Position numbers and translations under genes: made by a program. A stretch of 64,000 nucleotides of DNA from Bacteroidota bacterium (GTDB lineage Bacteria > Bacteroidota > Bacteroidia > UBA4408), in NCBI GenBank assembly GCA_016718805.1, contig JADKCP010000011.1, positions 248,001 through 312,000 on the forward strand, in the 5' to 3' direction. Position 1 is the first letter of the stretch; every line of letters begins with the position of its first letter. Below, in pieces: positions 1 to 9,700 of this stretch. The notes below the pieces were generated by a model. It searched no databases. It had not been told where the DNA came from and worked only from the letters and a program-made list of their open reading frames with translations.

Positions 1-246
1 GGAAATAAATTTCTGTTTTAAATTAAGAACGAATACAGCAACAAATAATAATCCTGTTAAATAATAGTCGAATTGAATTAAATGTATATCAAATACTAAA
101 AAGACAGTATTAAAAATGAGGTAAAAAATAAGGGCAACAAAATTGAGTTGATTGGTAATTTTAAGTCGCTTTTGTTCAGGTTCAAGTATACCCGCATTTT
201 GTCCAATAGACGAAATAAAATTCCATATGTTTAGAATTACCTTCAT
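1..246 (-). CDS. N-terminus of a membrane protein (partial, runs off left edge)
   Basis: An open frame begins with ATG at 246 on the minus strand and stays open for 82 codons to the first base of the window. It reads MKVILNIWNFISSIG, then a basic stretch (EQKRLKITNQ), then two hydrophobic segments at about residues 32-47 and 54-70. This layout (short cytoplasmic N-terminus, ILxxEQKR-type linker, then membrane helices) is common at the start of Bacteroidota sensor kinases, adenylate cyclases and SpoIIE-type phosphatases with multi-helix membrane sensors. That assignment is inference, because the catalytic part lies outside the window. Its C-terminus cannot be judged. It is transcribed away from the DUF1304 gene at 477. 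Confidence 0.55.
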   Translation of the reverse strand, partial: MKVILNIWNFISSIGQNAGILEPEQKRLKITNQLNFVALIFYLIFNTVFLVFDIHLIQFDYYLTGLLFVAVFVLNLKQKFIS

Positions 247-476
247 AGTGTCCCCGCCCCCATGGTTTTAACTTTAACTAAAGTAACTGCTAAGTGCTGT
301 GTTTCAATTATTTTTAGACTTAGTATAATAAGCCATCTGATTAATAATTAATATCCTACGATGAAAATTAATTTAACTGTAGCAAATGCTTTTCATATAG
401 CTACATTAAATGAATCAATATAAATTGTGTCAAACAAATTTATACTTTAGCAGCTCTTGCTTTTAAACCAAAACAA

Positions 477-845
477 ATGGCAGTCCTCAGTCAACTTTTA
501 ATCGTACTTATTGCGTTTGCTCACCTGTATTTTTTATACATAGAAACATTTGCTTGGACTAGTAAAGGACCTAAAACCTTTAGAGGATTTGATGCCGATT
601 TTTTCAAAAAAACGAAAGCAATGGCCGGCAATCAAGGAATATACAATGGCTTTTTAGCAGCGGGTTTAATTTGGTCGTTACTCATTTCAGATGTGAGTTG
701 GAGTAAAAATATAGCTGTGTTTTTTCTTAGTTGTATTACAATTGCCGGAGTTTATGGAGCTGCAACAGTGCAAAAATCAATTTTCTATATTCAATCAATT
801 CCTGCAATACTTGCCATTGCCTCCTTGTTTTTCTTAACCAATTGA
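477..845 (+). CDS. DUF1304 family integral membrane protein
   Basis: A 122-residue protein, the usual DUF1304 length, with about four hydrophobic helices (roughly residues 4-24, 52-70, 78-96, 100-120). It has the family pattern of an FAHLYFLYIETFAW-like first helix, a basic loop with FFKKTKAMAGNQGIYNGF, and a late AGVYGA motif. The family resides in the cytoplasmic membrane and its biochemical role is unknown. The ATG follows an A-rich stretch with no Shine-Dalgarno sequence, typical of this phylum. A TATACTTTAG sequence at 441-450 is a plausible weak -7 region. The next gene begins 6 bp downstream on the same strand, so the two are probably co-transcribed. Confidence 0.85.
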   Translation: MAVLSQLLIVLIAFAHLYFLYIETFAWTSKGPKTFRGFDADFFKKTKAMAGNQGIYNGFLAAGLIWSLLISDVSWSKNIAVFFLSCITIAGVYGAATVQKSIFYIQSIPAILAIASLFFLTN

Positions 846-851
846 TTAATT

Positions 852-1463
852 ATGGCTATAATTCGTCCTTTTCGTTCACTACCTCCTATAGTTCGCAAAG
901 AATACAATCTTGATTTTGTAGATTATGTTTGGTACAAAAACTTGTTTAATGAGGTTGAAGTAAAAAATATCCTATCGCTATGGGATTCCAATTTAGTAAA
1001 AGAGGCTGAAGTAAATGCCGACAACACACGCATTACACGTGATGATCTTCGAAAATCGGAAGTAATGTTTATTGCTCCATCTGGAAACGAATGGGTATAT
1101 GATAAATTATCGGCTGCCTGTATTCAAGCAAATTCGAATCGATACAAATTTGAAATTACGGGATTTCAAACCGAATTACAATTGGCAAGCTACGGACCTC
1201 AACAATTTTTTGAATGGCACATGGATTTTGGAACAGGCAATGTAAGTAATCGAAAACTCAGTATTAGCGTGCAATTATCTGATCCGGATGAATACGAAGG
1301 TGGAGAATTACAATTTATGATTAATCAAAACATTTTTACTGCAACCAAAGAAAAAGGAACCGCCATTATTTTTCCTTCCTTTGGATTACATCGTGTAACT
1401 CCCGTTACCAAAGGAGTTCGTAAATCTATTGTGGGTTGGATTTCAGGACCACCTTATCGTTAA
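852..1463 (+). CDS. 2OG-Fe(II) oxygenase, PKHD-type (prolyl 4-hydroxylase-like)
   Basis: A 203-residue protein with the double-stranded beta-helix iron triad HxD...H: H123 and D125 in EWHMDFG, and H180 in GLHRVTPV. R190 in GVRKSIVGW would bind the 2-oxoglutarate carboxylate. The pattern, with YEGGELQF before the distal His and FPSFGLHRVTPV around it, is that of PKHD-type hydroxylases (YbiX/PiuC relatives), which hydroxylate protein or small-molecule substrates using O2 and 2-oxoglutarate. The substrate is unknown here. No signal peptide is visible, so it is probably cytoplasmic. It lies 6 bp after the DUF1304 gene, which suggests an operon, and no iron-uptake partner is adjacent. Confidence 0.88.
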   Translation: MAIIRPFRSLPPIVRKEYNLDFVDYVWYKNLFNEVEVKNILSLWDSNLVKEAEVNADNTRITRDDLRKSEVMFIAPSGNEWVYDKLSAACIQANSNRYKFEITGFQTELQLASYGPQQFFEWHMDFGTGNVSNRKLSISVQLSDPDEYEGGELQFMINQNIFTATKEKGTAIIFPSFGLHRVTPVTKGVRKSIVGWISGPPYR

Positions 1464-1484
1464 TTAATCTCCCACCTATTTACT

Positions 1485-1492
1485 TATCTTTG
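1485..1492 (+). promoter_or_regulatory. -7 box TATCTTTG upstream of prfC
   Basis: TATCTTTG is an exact match to the Bacteroidota -7 consensus TAnnTTTG. It lies in the 46-bp gap before prfC, so RF3 has its own promoter. Initiation about 6 bp downstream would leave a leader of only about 12 nt before ATG 1510. No clear TTTG -33 element is present. Confidence 0.55.
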
Positions 1493-1509
1493 CGCACTAA
1501 AAAAAAGTG

Positions 1510-3087
1510 ATGAGCGATAAGGAAGAAATTGAAAGACGCCGAACCTTTGGTATTATTAGCCACCCCGATGCCGGTAAAACTACCCTAACTGAAAAACTAT
1601 TGCTTTTTGGTGGAGCAATACAAACTGCAGGTGCCGTAAAATCAAATAAAAATAGTAAATCTGCGACTTCCGATTTTATGGAAATTGAGCGCCAACGTGG
1701 AATTTCGGTGGCAACCTCTGTAATGGGTTTCGACTATAAAGGAGTAAAAATTAATTTACTCGACACTCCCGGTCACCAGGATTTTTGTGAAGATACCTAC
1801 CGTACGCTTACTGCAGTAGACAGTGTAATAATGGTGATAGATTGCGTAAAGGGGGTTGAAAGTCAAACCGAAAAATTATTGGAAGTTTGCCGTATGCGCA
1901 ATACTCCGGTAATAGTGTTTATTAATAAACTCGACCGTGAAGGACGCGATCCATATGATTTACTGGATGAAATTGAAAGTAAACTTAAGATAAATGTATG
2001 TCCGCTAAGTTGGCCTATCAGCATGGGAAAAACCTTCAAAGGAGTTTACTCTTTGTTTGAAAAAAGTTTATTGTTATTTCAACCCAGTGGATCAAAATTA
2101 GAAAAGGACACTTTTGAAATTAAGGACATTAATGATCCTAAAATTGATGAAATGGTAAGTGAACGCTATGCAACAAAATTGCGTGAAGACATTGAATTGC
2201 TTAGTGTGTATCCTGAATTTAGTAAGCAAGATTATTTGCAAGGAAAAATATCGCCGGTGTTTTTTGGAAGTGCCGTGAATAATTTTGGAATTCGTGAATT
2301 GCTCGATTGCTTTATACAAATTGCTCCAACTCCCCTATCGCGTGACACCGATGCTAGAACCATACAGCCTGAAGAATCAAAATTTACGGGATTTGTATTT
2401 AAAATACATGCTAACATGGATGCTCGCCATCGCGATAGACTTGCATTTGTGCGCGTTTGCAGCGGTAAGTTTGAACGTAATACTAATTATTACCACACTC
2501 GTTTAGACAAACAACTTAAGTTTTCGAATCCTACAGCTTTTATGGCTCAGGAAAAAACCATTATTGAAGCAGCTTATCCGGGCGATATTGTAGGATTATA
2601 CGATACCGGTAATTTTAAAATTGGCGATACTTTAACACAAGGCGAAAAATTAAACTTTAAAGGAATTCCTAGTTTTTCGCCAGAATTATTTCGCTATGTA
2701 ATTAATGCCGACCCAATGAAATCGAAGCAATTAGCTAAGGGCTTAGAACAATTGACCGACGAAGGTGTTGCACAATTATTTACCAAAATGAGCAATGCAT
2801 CAAAAATTTTAGGAACAGTTGGAGCGCTTCAATTTGAAGTGATACAATACAGACTAAACAGCGAATACAGTGCTTCTTGTAATTTTGAATCGCTTAATTT
2901 ACATAAGGCTTGCTGGGTTACTTGTAGAGACAAGAAAAAACTACAGGCCTTTGTTGACGATAAATTTCAACACATGGCTAAAGACAAGGAAGACAATTTT
3001 GTATTCTTAGCTGAAAGTGCCTGGGCTTTGCAAATGGCACAAGAAAAAAATCCCGATATTGAATTTCATTTTACATCAGAATATTAA
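1510..3087 (+). CDS. prfC: Peptide chain release factor 3 (RF3)
   Basis: A translational GTPase that recycles RF1/RF2 from the ribosome after peptide release. From ATG 1510 the product is 525 residues, the normal RF3 length. The G domain shows G1 SHPDAGKTT (17-25), the switch region FMEIERQRGISV (56-67), G3 DTPGH (85-89) and G4 NKLD (138-141). The elongation-factor-like domain II and the RF3 C-terminal domain (ending near HFTSEY) follow. A GTG at 1507 immediately precedes the ATG and could also initiate. I prefer the ATG because the protein then begins MSDKEEIERRRTF, as in homologues. It is followed after 28 bp by an osmC-family gene on the same strand. Confidence 0.97.
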   Translation: MSDKEEIERRRTFGIISHPDAGKTTLTEKLLLFGGAIQTAGAVKSNKNSKSATSDFMEIERQRGISVATSVMGFDYKGVKINLLDTPGHQDFCEDTYRTLTAVDSVIMVIDCVKGVESQTEKLLEVCRMRNTPVIVFINKLDREGRDPYDLLDEIESKLKINVCPLSWPISMGKTFKGVYSLFEKSLLLFQPSGSKLEKDTFEIKDINDPKIDEMVSERYATKLREDIELLSVYPEFSKQDYLQGKISPVFFGSAVNNFGIRELLDCFIQIAPTPLSRDTDARTIQPEESKFTGFVFKIHANMDARHRDRLAFVRVCSGKFERNTNYYHTRLDKQLKFSNPTAFMAQEKTIIEAAYPGDIVGLYDTGNFKIGDTLTQGEKLNFKGIPSFSPELFRYVINADPMKSKQLAKGLEQLTDEGVAQLFTKMSNASKILGTVGALQFEVIQYRLNSEYSASCNFESLNLHKACWVTCRDKKKLQAFVDDKFQHMAKDKEDNFVFLAESAWALQMAQEKNPDIEFHFTSEY

Positions 3088-3115
3088 CATACACTAACCT
3101 CAAATAACAAAAACT

Positions 3116-3529
3116 ATGAAAAGAACAGCAACAGCCAATTGGCAAGGAACAGGTAAAGAAGGTAAAGGAACACTCTCTACTCAAAGCGGTGTTTTGTCTA
3201 ACCAACAATATTCGTATGGCAGTAGGTTTGAAGAAGGAATTGGAACAAACCCGGAGGAATTAATAGGAGCGGCACATGCAGGATGCTACAGCATGAAATT
3301 AAGTTTTATATTGGTTGCTGCAGGATTTACAGCCGAAAGTATTGATACCAAAGCAACTGTAACACTTGAAAACGGAAGTATTACCCATGTTCAACTAGAT
3401 GTAAAAGCAAAAGTTCCTGGAATGGATGGAGAAAAATTTGCCGCAGCAGCTGAAGAAGCTAAATCAACTTGTCCTATTTCTAAATCATTGAACGCAACTA
3501 TTACTATGAATGCGGTTTTCTCAAACTAA
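3116..3529 (+). CDS. osmC: OsmC family organic hydroperoxide reductase
   Basis: A 137-residue OsmC-type thiol peroxidase, which reduces organic and lipid hydroperoxides in the cytoplasm. It has the two reactive cysteines, C57 in GAAHAGCYSM and C119 in STCPISKS. It also has the conserved GSRFEEG arginine (R37) and the NPEELIGAAH helix carrying the glutamate of the active site. Opening with RTATANWQGTGKEGKG, it matches the OsmC rather than the Ohr subgroup. It lies 28 bp behind prfC and is closed by a strong hairpin terminator. Confidence 0.93.
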   Translation: MKRTATANWQGTGKEGKGTLSTQSGVLSNQQYSYGSRFEEGIGTNPEELIGAAHAGCYSMKLSFILVAAGFTAESIDTKATVTLENGSITHVQLDVKAKVPGMDGEKFAAAAEEAKSTCPISKSLNATITMNAVFSN

Positions 3530-3539
3530 AAAAAACCAA

Positions 3540-3583
3540 GAGCGATGCGATTTGCAACAGCAAGTTGTATCGCTCATTTTTTT
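3540..3583. terminator. Bidirectional hairpin terminator between osmC and ppx
   Basis: GAGCGAT (3540-3546) pairs with ATCGCTC (3569-3575), and a T run follows at 3577-3583. An A run just upstream makes it usable from the opposite strand too, serving the convergent ppk1-ppx operon. Confidence 0.75.
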
Positions 3584-3592
3584 AAAACTACA

Positions 3593-4486
3593 TTAAAGTT
3601 GTACTTTTTCGTTTATGTGTTTTTCGTACAACAAATGAATTATACCATCCGATAAGCCTATCTGCGGCACTATTATTTCATCAATTCCGGCATTTTTCAT
3701 AACACTTAAAAATATTTTGGAGGCTGGTAAAATTACATCGGCTCTATCCGGATTTAATCCCAATTTTACGATTCGTTCATCCAATGAAAAGGTAGATAAG
3801 TATTCACTGTATTCTTTAATTTTATCGTATTGCAAACTTTTGCCTTCCTTTTTTTTCAGGGTTTTATATAACTTATTAATGTTTCCACCCGAGCCAATTG
3901 CCTTTAAAGGGCGATAATTTTTTGTGATATTTCTTACTGTTTCTTTAAAATCACTCCAGTGTTCTTTGCTCACTTTATCGTGCAGCAAACGTATAGTGCC
4001 AATATTAAACGATTGAGAAAATTCAATTTTTCCTTTCGAAAACAGCGTTAATTCAGTACTTCCTCCTCCTACATCAATGTATAAATAAGAAGAATTTAAA
4101 TCAAGGTGTTCAGCTATGTGATTTGAGTAAATTATTTCAGCTTCAGTTTTTCCATGAATTATTTCGATCGTAATTCCAGCTTCATTTTTTACACGTTCAA
4201 TTATTTCGCTCCCATTGGTAGCTTCTCGCATGGCACTGGTTGCACAAGCGCGGTAATCAAGTGCACCAAAAACTTCAATAAGTAAACGAAATGCATGCAT
4301 GGTTTTTACCAATTGCACAATTTTATCTTCACTTATTTTTTTAGTGATAAATGCGTCTTCTCCTAAACGTAAAGGAATACGTACCAATTCGTTTTTTTTA
4401 AACAGCACTTCATTCCCATCTTCAATAACACTGCACAACAATAGGCGCACAGCATTAGAACCAATATCTATAGATGCAAATTTCAT
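3593..4486 (-). CDS. ppx: Ppx/GppA family exopolyphosphatase or pppGpp phosphohydrolase, short form
   Basis: An ASKHA-fold phosphatase that releases phosphate from polyphosphate ends, or hydrolyses pppGpp. It has the phosphate-1 motif IDIGSNAVRLLL (6-17), ATSAMREATN (82-91), an acidic catalytic segment HGKTEAEIIY (111-120) and the phosphate-2 loop DVGGGSTE (138-145). At 297 residues it contains only the two ASKHA domains and lacks the C-terminal HD-like domain of the roughly 510-residue enterobacterial enzyme; short forms are normal in this phylum. Its ATG overlaps the end of ppk1 by 4 bp, so the two are translationally coupled. Polyphosphate synthesis and degradation are therefore encoded together. 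Sequence alone does not separate exopolyphosphatase from pppGpp phosphatase activity. Confidence 0.9.
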   Translation of the reverse strand: MKFASIDIGSNAVRLLLCSVIEDGNEVLFKKNELVRIPLRLGEDAFITKKISEDKIVQLVKTMHAFRLLIEVFGALDYRACATSAMREATNGSEIIERVKNEAGITIEIIHGKTEAEIIYSNHIAEHLDLNSSYLYIDVGGGSTELTLFSKGKIEFSQSFNIGTIRLLHDKVSKEHWSDFKETVRNITKNYRPLKAIGSGGNINKLYKTLKKKEGKSLQYDKIKEYSEYLSTFSLDERIVKLGLNPDRADVILPASKIFLSVMKNAGIDEIIVPQIGLSDGIIHLLYEKHINEKVQL

Positions 4487-6540
4487 TTAAGGCTGGATTC
4501 TTTGTTTTTCAAAAAATTATAAATTTCATCTTGAGCACGTACTTTATTTTTCGCATTTCCCTTTTTATACGAATTTTCTTGCGTTGAATTCAATATCCTT
4601 GCTTTTGTATTGCCGGCCCATTGTATTTCTAATATTTGTTGCAATTCAGCTTGAAGAGTTTCATCTAAAATAGGAACTGCTACCTCACTGCGATAATCCA
4701 AATTACGCGTCATTAAGTCAGCTGAAGCAATATAATATTTAGGCTTTCCCGAATTAGCAAATACATAAACACGACTATGTTCTAAGTATTTATCCACTAT
4801 ACTAACCGCCTCAATATTCTCACTTAATCCCGGCTTACCTGCAATCAACGAACAAATACTTCGTACAATTAATCGAATTTTTACTCCAGCTGTTCCTGCT
4901 TCGTACAACTTATTAATTATTTCTTCATCAACAAGGTTATTCATTTTTAAAAACATCCAAGCTTCGCCTTTCTCCTTTGCTACTTTAATTTCGCGATCGA
5001 TTAACGCGATTAACTTTTTACGCATATTAAATGGTGATACCATCAATTCCTTATAATTACCTGTTTTATAATTATCGGAATAAAAATTAAACACTTCAAC
5101 TATATCATGTGTAATTTTCCTATTCGAGGTTAGTAAGCTGTGATCACAATAAAAGCGAGCAGTATCTTCATTGAAATTTCCTGTACCTATATGTGCGTAA
5201 TAATTGGGTTTCCCATTTTCTTCACGTTCAATCAAAAATAACTTGGTGTGGGCTTTTAATCCTGGAACTCCATAAATTACCTTAGCACCTTCTTCCTGCA
5301 AACGATTGCTCCAATAAATATTTTGTTCTTCATCAAAACGCGCTTGCAATTCTACAATTGCGGTTACGCTTTTTCCATTCTTAATGGCATTAATCAGCGC
5401 GTTTACCACATTGCTATTTCGGGCAACTCGATATAAGGTAATTTGTATTGACTTTACTTTGGGGTCAATTGAAGCTTCTCGCAATAAATCAATAATTGGT
5501 AAATAGGATTGATATGGATAACTCAATAAAATATCCTGTTTACGAATCACTTTTAGTAAACTTTCGTTGTTACTTAAATCCGGATGATCTAACGCAGGTG
5601 GCATTTTATACCTTAATTCGGGAGCTCCAATTTTAGGAAAGCCAATAAAATCAACTGTGTTATGATAACGCCCGCCCATTATAAAATTTTCGCTTTTGAG
5701 AATTGGCAGTTTCTTTCTTATAAAACGAAGTATATCTACCGGCATATTTTCATCTACTTCCAACCGCACAGGGTCTCCTTTTTTGCGAAGCTTTACACTC
5801 TCCGATATTTTTTTAACCAAACTCTTTGATACATCGTTTTCAATGTTTAATTCAGCATCACGTGTCATTTTAATGGCATAAGCTTCTGCAAAATCATAAT
5901 TAAAATGAAAAAACATATCCTTTAAGCAAAAGCGAATCACATCATCTAATAAAATAATATGTTTGTTAAGCTTTGGTAATACTAAAAATCGTGAAATTTT
6001 ATCTGAAGGTATTTCAACTAATGCTAGCTTATCGCGCTTTAGCGGATTTACTAACTTAATTATCAAATAAATAGCCCGGTCGCGCAGCCAAGGAAAATCA
6101 ACTACATTGTCTAACATAATTGGAAATAAAAATGGCAAGACTTGTTCCTTGAAATATTCTTGAACAAAGGCTCCTTGCTCCTTATTTAGCTGTGTTTCGT
6201 TTACAATGTAAATCTGGTTCTTCTCAAGTTCACGCAATAAATTTTGATAGGTTTGTTCAAATTCTTCTTGTTGTTTAGTAATCACTTTCAGAATTTGTTC
6301 CATCACTAGTTTAGGATTTTGTCCTGCAAACTCTTTCGGTTTTACCCCAGCTTTAATAATGCGCCTTATAGTAGCTACACGAACGCGGTAAAATTCATCG
6401 CGGTTACTTGAGTAGATACCCAAAAATTTAATTCGTTCCAGCAATGGCACTGTCGCATCGTTCGCTTCCTGCAACACACGTGCATTAAACGAGAGCCAAC
6501 TAATTTCACGGTTAATTAGAGTATTTTTTACTGTGCTCAT
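4483..6540 (-). CDS. ppk1: Polyphosphate kinase 1
   Basis: This enzyme reversibly transfers the ATP gamma-phosphate to a growing polyphosphate chain. The 685-residue protein has all PPK1 domains: an N-terminal helical domain beginning REISWLSFNARVLQEA, the head domain, and two phospholipase-D-like catalytic domains. The autophosphorylated histidine is H431 in LKAHTKLFLIER, with HIGTGNFNEDTARFYCDHSL after it. The second catalytic histidine is H588 in LEHSRVYVF, with LDYRSEVAVPI near the C-terminus. ppx follows with a 4-bp overlap. An 11-bp-period direct repeat lies about 90 bp upstream and resembles a Pho box in spacing (see regulatory entry). Confidence 0.97.
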   Translation of the reverse strand: MSTVKNTLINREISWLSFNARVLQEANDATVPLLERIKFLGIYSSNRDEFYRVRVATIRRIIKAGVKPKEFAGQNPKLVMEQILKVITKQQEEFEQTYQNLLRELEKNQIYIVNETQLNKEQGAFVQEYFKEQVLPFLFPIMLDNVVDFPWLRDRAIYLIIKLVNPLKRDKLALVEIPSDKISRFLVLPKLNKHIILLDDVIRFCLKDMFFHFNYDFAEAYAIKMTRDAELNIENDVSKSLVKKISESVKLRKKGDPVRLEVDENMPVDILRFIRKKLPILKSENFIMGGRYHNTVDFIGFPKIGAPELRYKMPPALDHPDLSNNESLLKVIRKQDILLSYPYQSYLPIIDLLREASIDPKVKSIQITLYRVARNSNVVNALINAIKNGKSVTAIVELQARFDEEQNIYWSNRLQEEGAKVIYGVPGLKAHTKLFLIEREENGKPNYYAHIGTGNFNEDTARFYCDHSLLTSNRKITHDIVEVFNFYSDNYKTGNYKELMVSPFNMRKKLIALIDREIKVAKEKGEAWMFLKMNNLVDEEIINKLYEAGTAGVKIRLIVRSICSLIAGKPGLSENIEAVSIVDKYLEHSRVYVFANSGKPKYYIASADLMTRNLDYRSEVAVPILDETLQAELQQILEIQWAGNTKARILNSTQENSYKKGNAKNKVRAQDEIYNFLKNKESSLK

Positions 6541-6629
6541 AAAAATGAACTTATTCTTTTAATTAATTTCTTCTATTTCTATTCAAATAAAGGAATAGAT
6601 TTTAAAAAGAACGAAAAGTCATTCAAAAC

Positions 6630-6647
6630 TTAACTTAAAGTTAACTT
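6630..6647 (-). promoter_or_regulatory. Direct repeat TTAACTT-N4-TTAACTT upstream of ppk1 (possible Pho-box-like site)
   Basis: TTAACTT occurs at 6630-6636 and again at 6641-6647, an 11-bp period. The first copy also forms a dyad with AAGTTAA (6638-6644). On the ppk1 coding strand it reads as two AAGTTAA copies one helical turn apart. An 11-bp direct repeat is the architecture of PhoB/PhoP binding sites, and the downstream operon handles polyphosphate. The regulator is inference only. Confidence 0.35.
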
Positions 6648-6703
6648 TAGTAGTACAAAAACTAAATTAATAGTTTACCGGGAAATAGAAAAAATCATTT
6701 CCC

Positions 6704-9700
6704 TTATTTGGCAATAATCAGCTTATAAGTTGTAAGCGAAAATTCAGATTTTAATTGCAATAAATAAACTCCTGCCGGGAATTCAGTTACACTTATTTGC
6801 TTTATTTTTTCGACTACAGCACCTGAAGAATAAAAGCTTTTGCCTTCTAAATTTGAAATATTTATCTGTACTGCTTCGGTGTAACCTGTTAAATCAAGTT
6901 GCACTAAATCAGTTACAGGATTAGGGTAAATTTTTACAGGAATTTCTTTTGAAGATTCAAGTAAAATTATGGTTGAATAATCCGTTGTTCCATTGAAATC
7001 AACTTGGCGCAACCGGTAATAATTGTATTTGGCGCTGAGACTGTTGTCTTCTATTTCGTAAACCGATAGCGCACTCGTGCTACCTTGTCCTTTAACCTTC
7101 GCAATTCCAACAAAATTAACACCATCGGTGCTTCGTTCAACAATAAAATAATCGTTGTTACTTTCGCTCGCAGTTTTCCAAATTAAGTGGTTGCTTTGAT
7201 TATGATGGTATCCGGTAAACGATAGCAACTGAACAGGTAAAGAAATATTTTTTGTATACCAAATTGGTGCAGTCCATGATAAATTTCCATCAGCTTCGGT
7301 AATTTCGGCATAATAGTAATAAGTTCCACTTGCGAAACTATGTGTAAAATTAAGCACTGAACTATTGCTAACCGAGGTTAGTAAGGTAGGCAATGAACCA
7401 CTTCCCGGAACTCCATAATAAATTTTAATGGAGGTAATCGCATCTCCATCCGGATCGCTGGCATTTACTTGAAGCGCAGGATTTGAAAATTGCGAAGTAA
7501 TACTACCCATATTGATAGAGCCATTGATAGTAAAACTAATTTGTTCATTGTAATCATCCGTGGCATAGAATCGCATATTTAAAATTGCGTCTAAAATAGC
7601 TGGTTTTGTTAGTGCTGTAGCCAATAATACAGTTCTTTGCTGACTACTTTTTCCCATAGTAGCTGAATTATGATTATCTAAATCAGCCATTGGCCCTAAG
7701 TGATATCCTTTTGCTAAAAGGGTATTAAAATAGTTTACATAATTGGATGTTGATGGGTCGTTGTAACTAACACTGAGCGAATTGTAGGGGCCATTTCTGA
7801 GTGCTACTCCAACTATTGCATTGTCGAAAGTTGCATTGTAAGCACTTCCATGTATATTTCCATAATCGCTGTTATTGGGATGATTTAAGGTGGCAAATGC
7901 ATTTGGGGTAGATGCAACTAAATTAAACAAAGAAGAATAATCACCTTTAGCACAATAAATTGAATAATTACCGGTATTCCAGCCTACGAGCTGATCAATT
8001 CCGTAAATATTTGCATGTCCTCCGGTTGATATAGTTCCCCACTCCATTCCATACAATGCAACAAAATCGGGATGTGAGCTGGTATACGCTAAAGCTTCTG
8101 ATACTCCACTGGCATATTTTGCTAAGGACATTACCGGGCCTTCGTTGTGGTTGTGATCCGACAAACCCATATAATCAAAATTCAAGGCTGAATTCCCAAT
8201 GTTGTAGCAACAAGTAGCGCTTGAAGTTCCATTGCACACATTATCCATATCTCCATCCGAATAATCGGAATGTGCATGTAAGTTACCAAAATAATAGTTA
8301 TAACTCACAGCGTTCATACTAGCAACATTTAATGATGCTGGGCTAATTAAATAATTACAAATACACCCGGTACCATTAAACTCGTACACTTCAAAATAAT
8401 AGGTAGTTGCTGCATTCAATCCAGTTATCGCAACAGCATTACCAGTACCTGAATACAACACATATTCACCGGGTGCTGTTGTACTGCCTACTCCAAATAT
8501 TGAACTGGCCGAATAAGCTGAACCGTCAGCTGGAGGCGCTGTTATTACACTACCTTGTTTTCCTAACAATATGCAATAGGCCCCATTTCCACGTGTCCAT
8601 GTTAAGTCTATTGAATTCGTCAAAACATTGCTTGCTGTTAAAGAACTTGGCGAAACAGTAGGTTGTGTGGTTATTACACAAGGTACGGTAGTTCCGGAAG
8701 CCGCAGCCGGCGTAGGCAATAAGTAGTTAACAGTACACCCCGTTCCACTGTATTCAACTATCATAAAGTGATACAAAGTGCTGGGACTTAATCCACTTAC
8801 TAAAACTGTTGAGGCACTCCCGGTATATACTACAAATTGACCAGCACTAATAGCAGTACCAACACCAAATTGACTATTGGCAGAATATGCTAAGCCATCA
8901 ACCGGAGTTGCCGTTACAGCAGCTCCTTGACGTGCTATAACAATACATTCAGTACCGTTACCACGTGTCCAATTAAGCGTTATAGTATTCGCAGCAATAC
9001 TTGAAAGCGATATGGAAGTAGCTTGAACTGTAGGTTCAGGGGCTAAAGTACACAATGAAGGGATGTTAATATTATCAAAATAGGCTAAATCACTGGCTCC
9101 TGTACTATGGTTCCACAAACAGCCCATGTATAATAAATCAACTCCTGTATAAGTATTGTCGCTGGTAGTTGCTCCTAATTGTGTATAACTGGCTGTTGTT
9201 GGATTATCAAAAGCTGCGAGATTGCTCCCTACAAATAGGCTCCAATTATTACCAATAGGATTGTAAGTAACTTTTATGGTTAAGTAATCACTTCCATAAT
9301 CAACAACCGGAGCTATAATATTCGTTAATCCGGCATTTCCTGAAATTCCTGCAGCAAATTTTACCAAGCGTAAATTATCGGAAGTTCCCGAATTACCCAA
9401 TACGACTGCATAGCCACTACCGGTAAGAAAATTATTTGTGGAGCAACCTAAAACAAAGGCCACCCCATAATTACCGGCATCAAAACCTGAAGGATCGGTT
9501 CTTGACTGGCGCATATTAAACGACCAGGTTAATGTGGAAGTATTGGTATTGTAAACCGAATTATACAAAGTTGAAATATCGGCATATATATAATCACGCC
9601 CTGCAGTGGTGCTGCCTAATTTTAATTGATTCGATAAAACAACAGCTGCTCCCGGACTCACCGTTTCTGTTTCAAGCCAGGTTGCTCCAACAGTAGTATT

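Noticed and set aside
3593..4486. ppx as a truncated gene, because it is about 200 residues shorter than the enterobacterial enzyme
   Set aside because: Both ASKHA domains and all motifs are complete, and its start overlaps ppk1 exactly. It is the normal short form.
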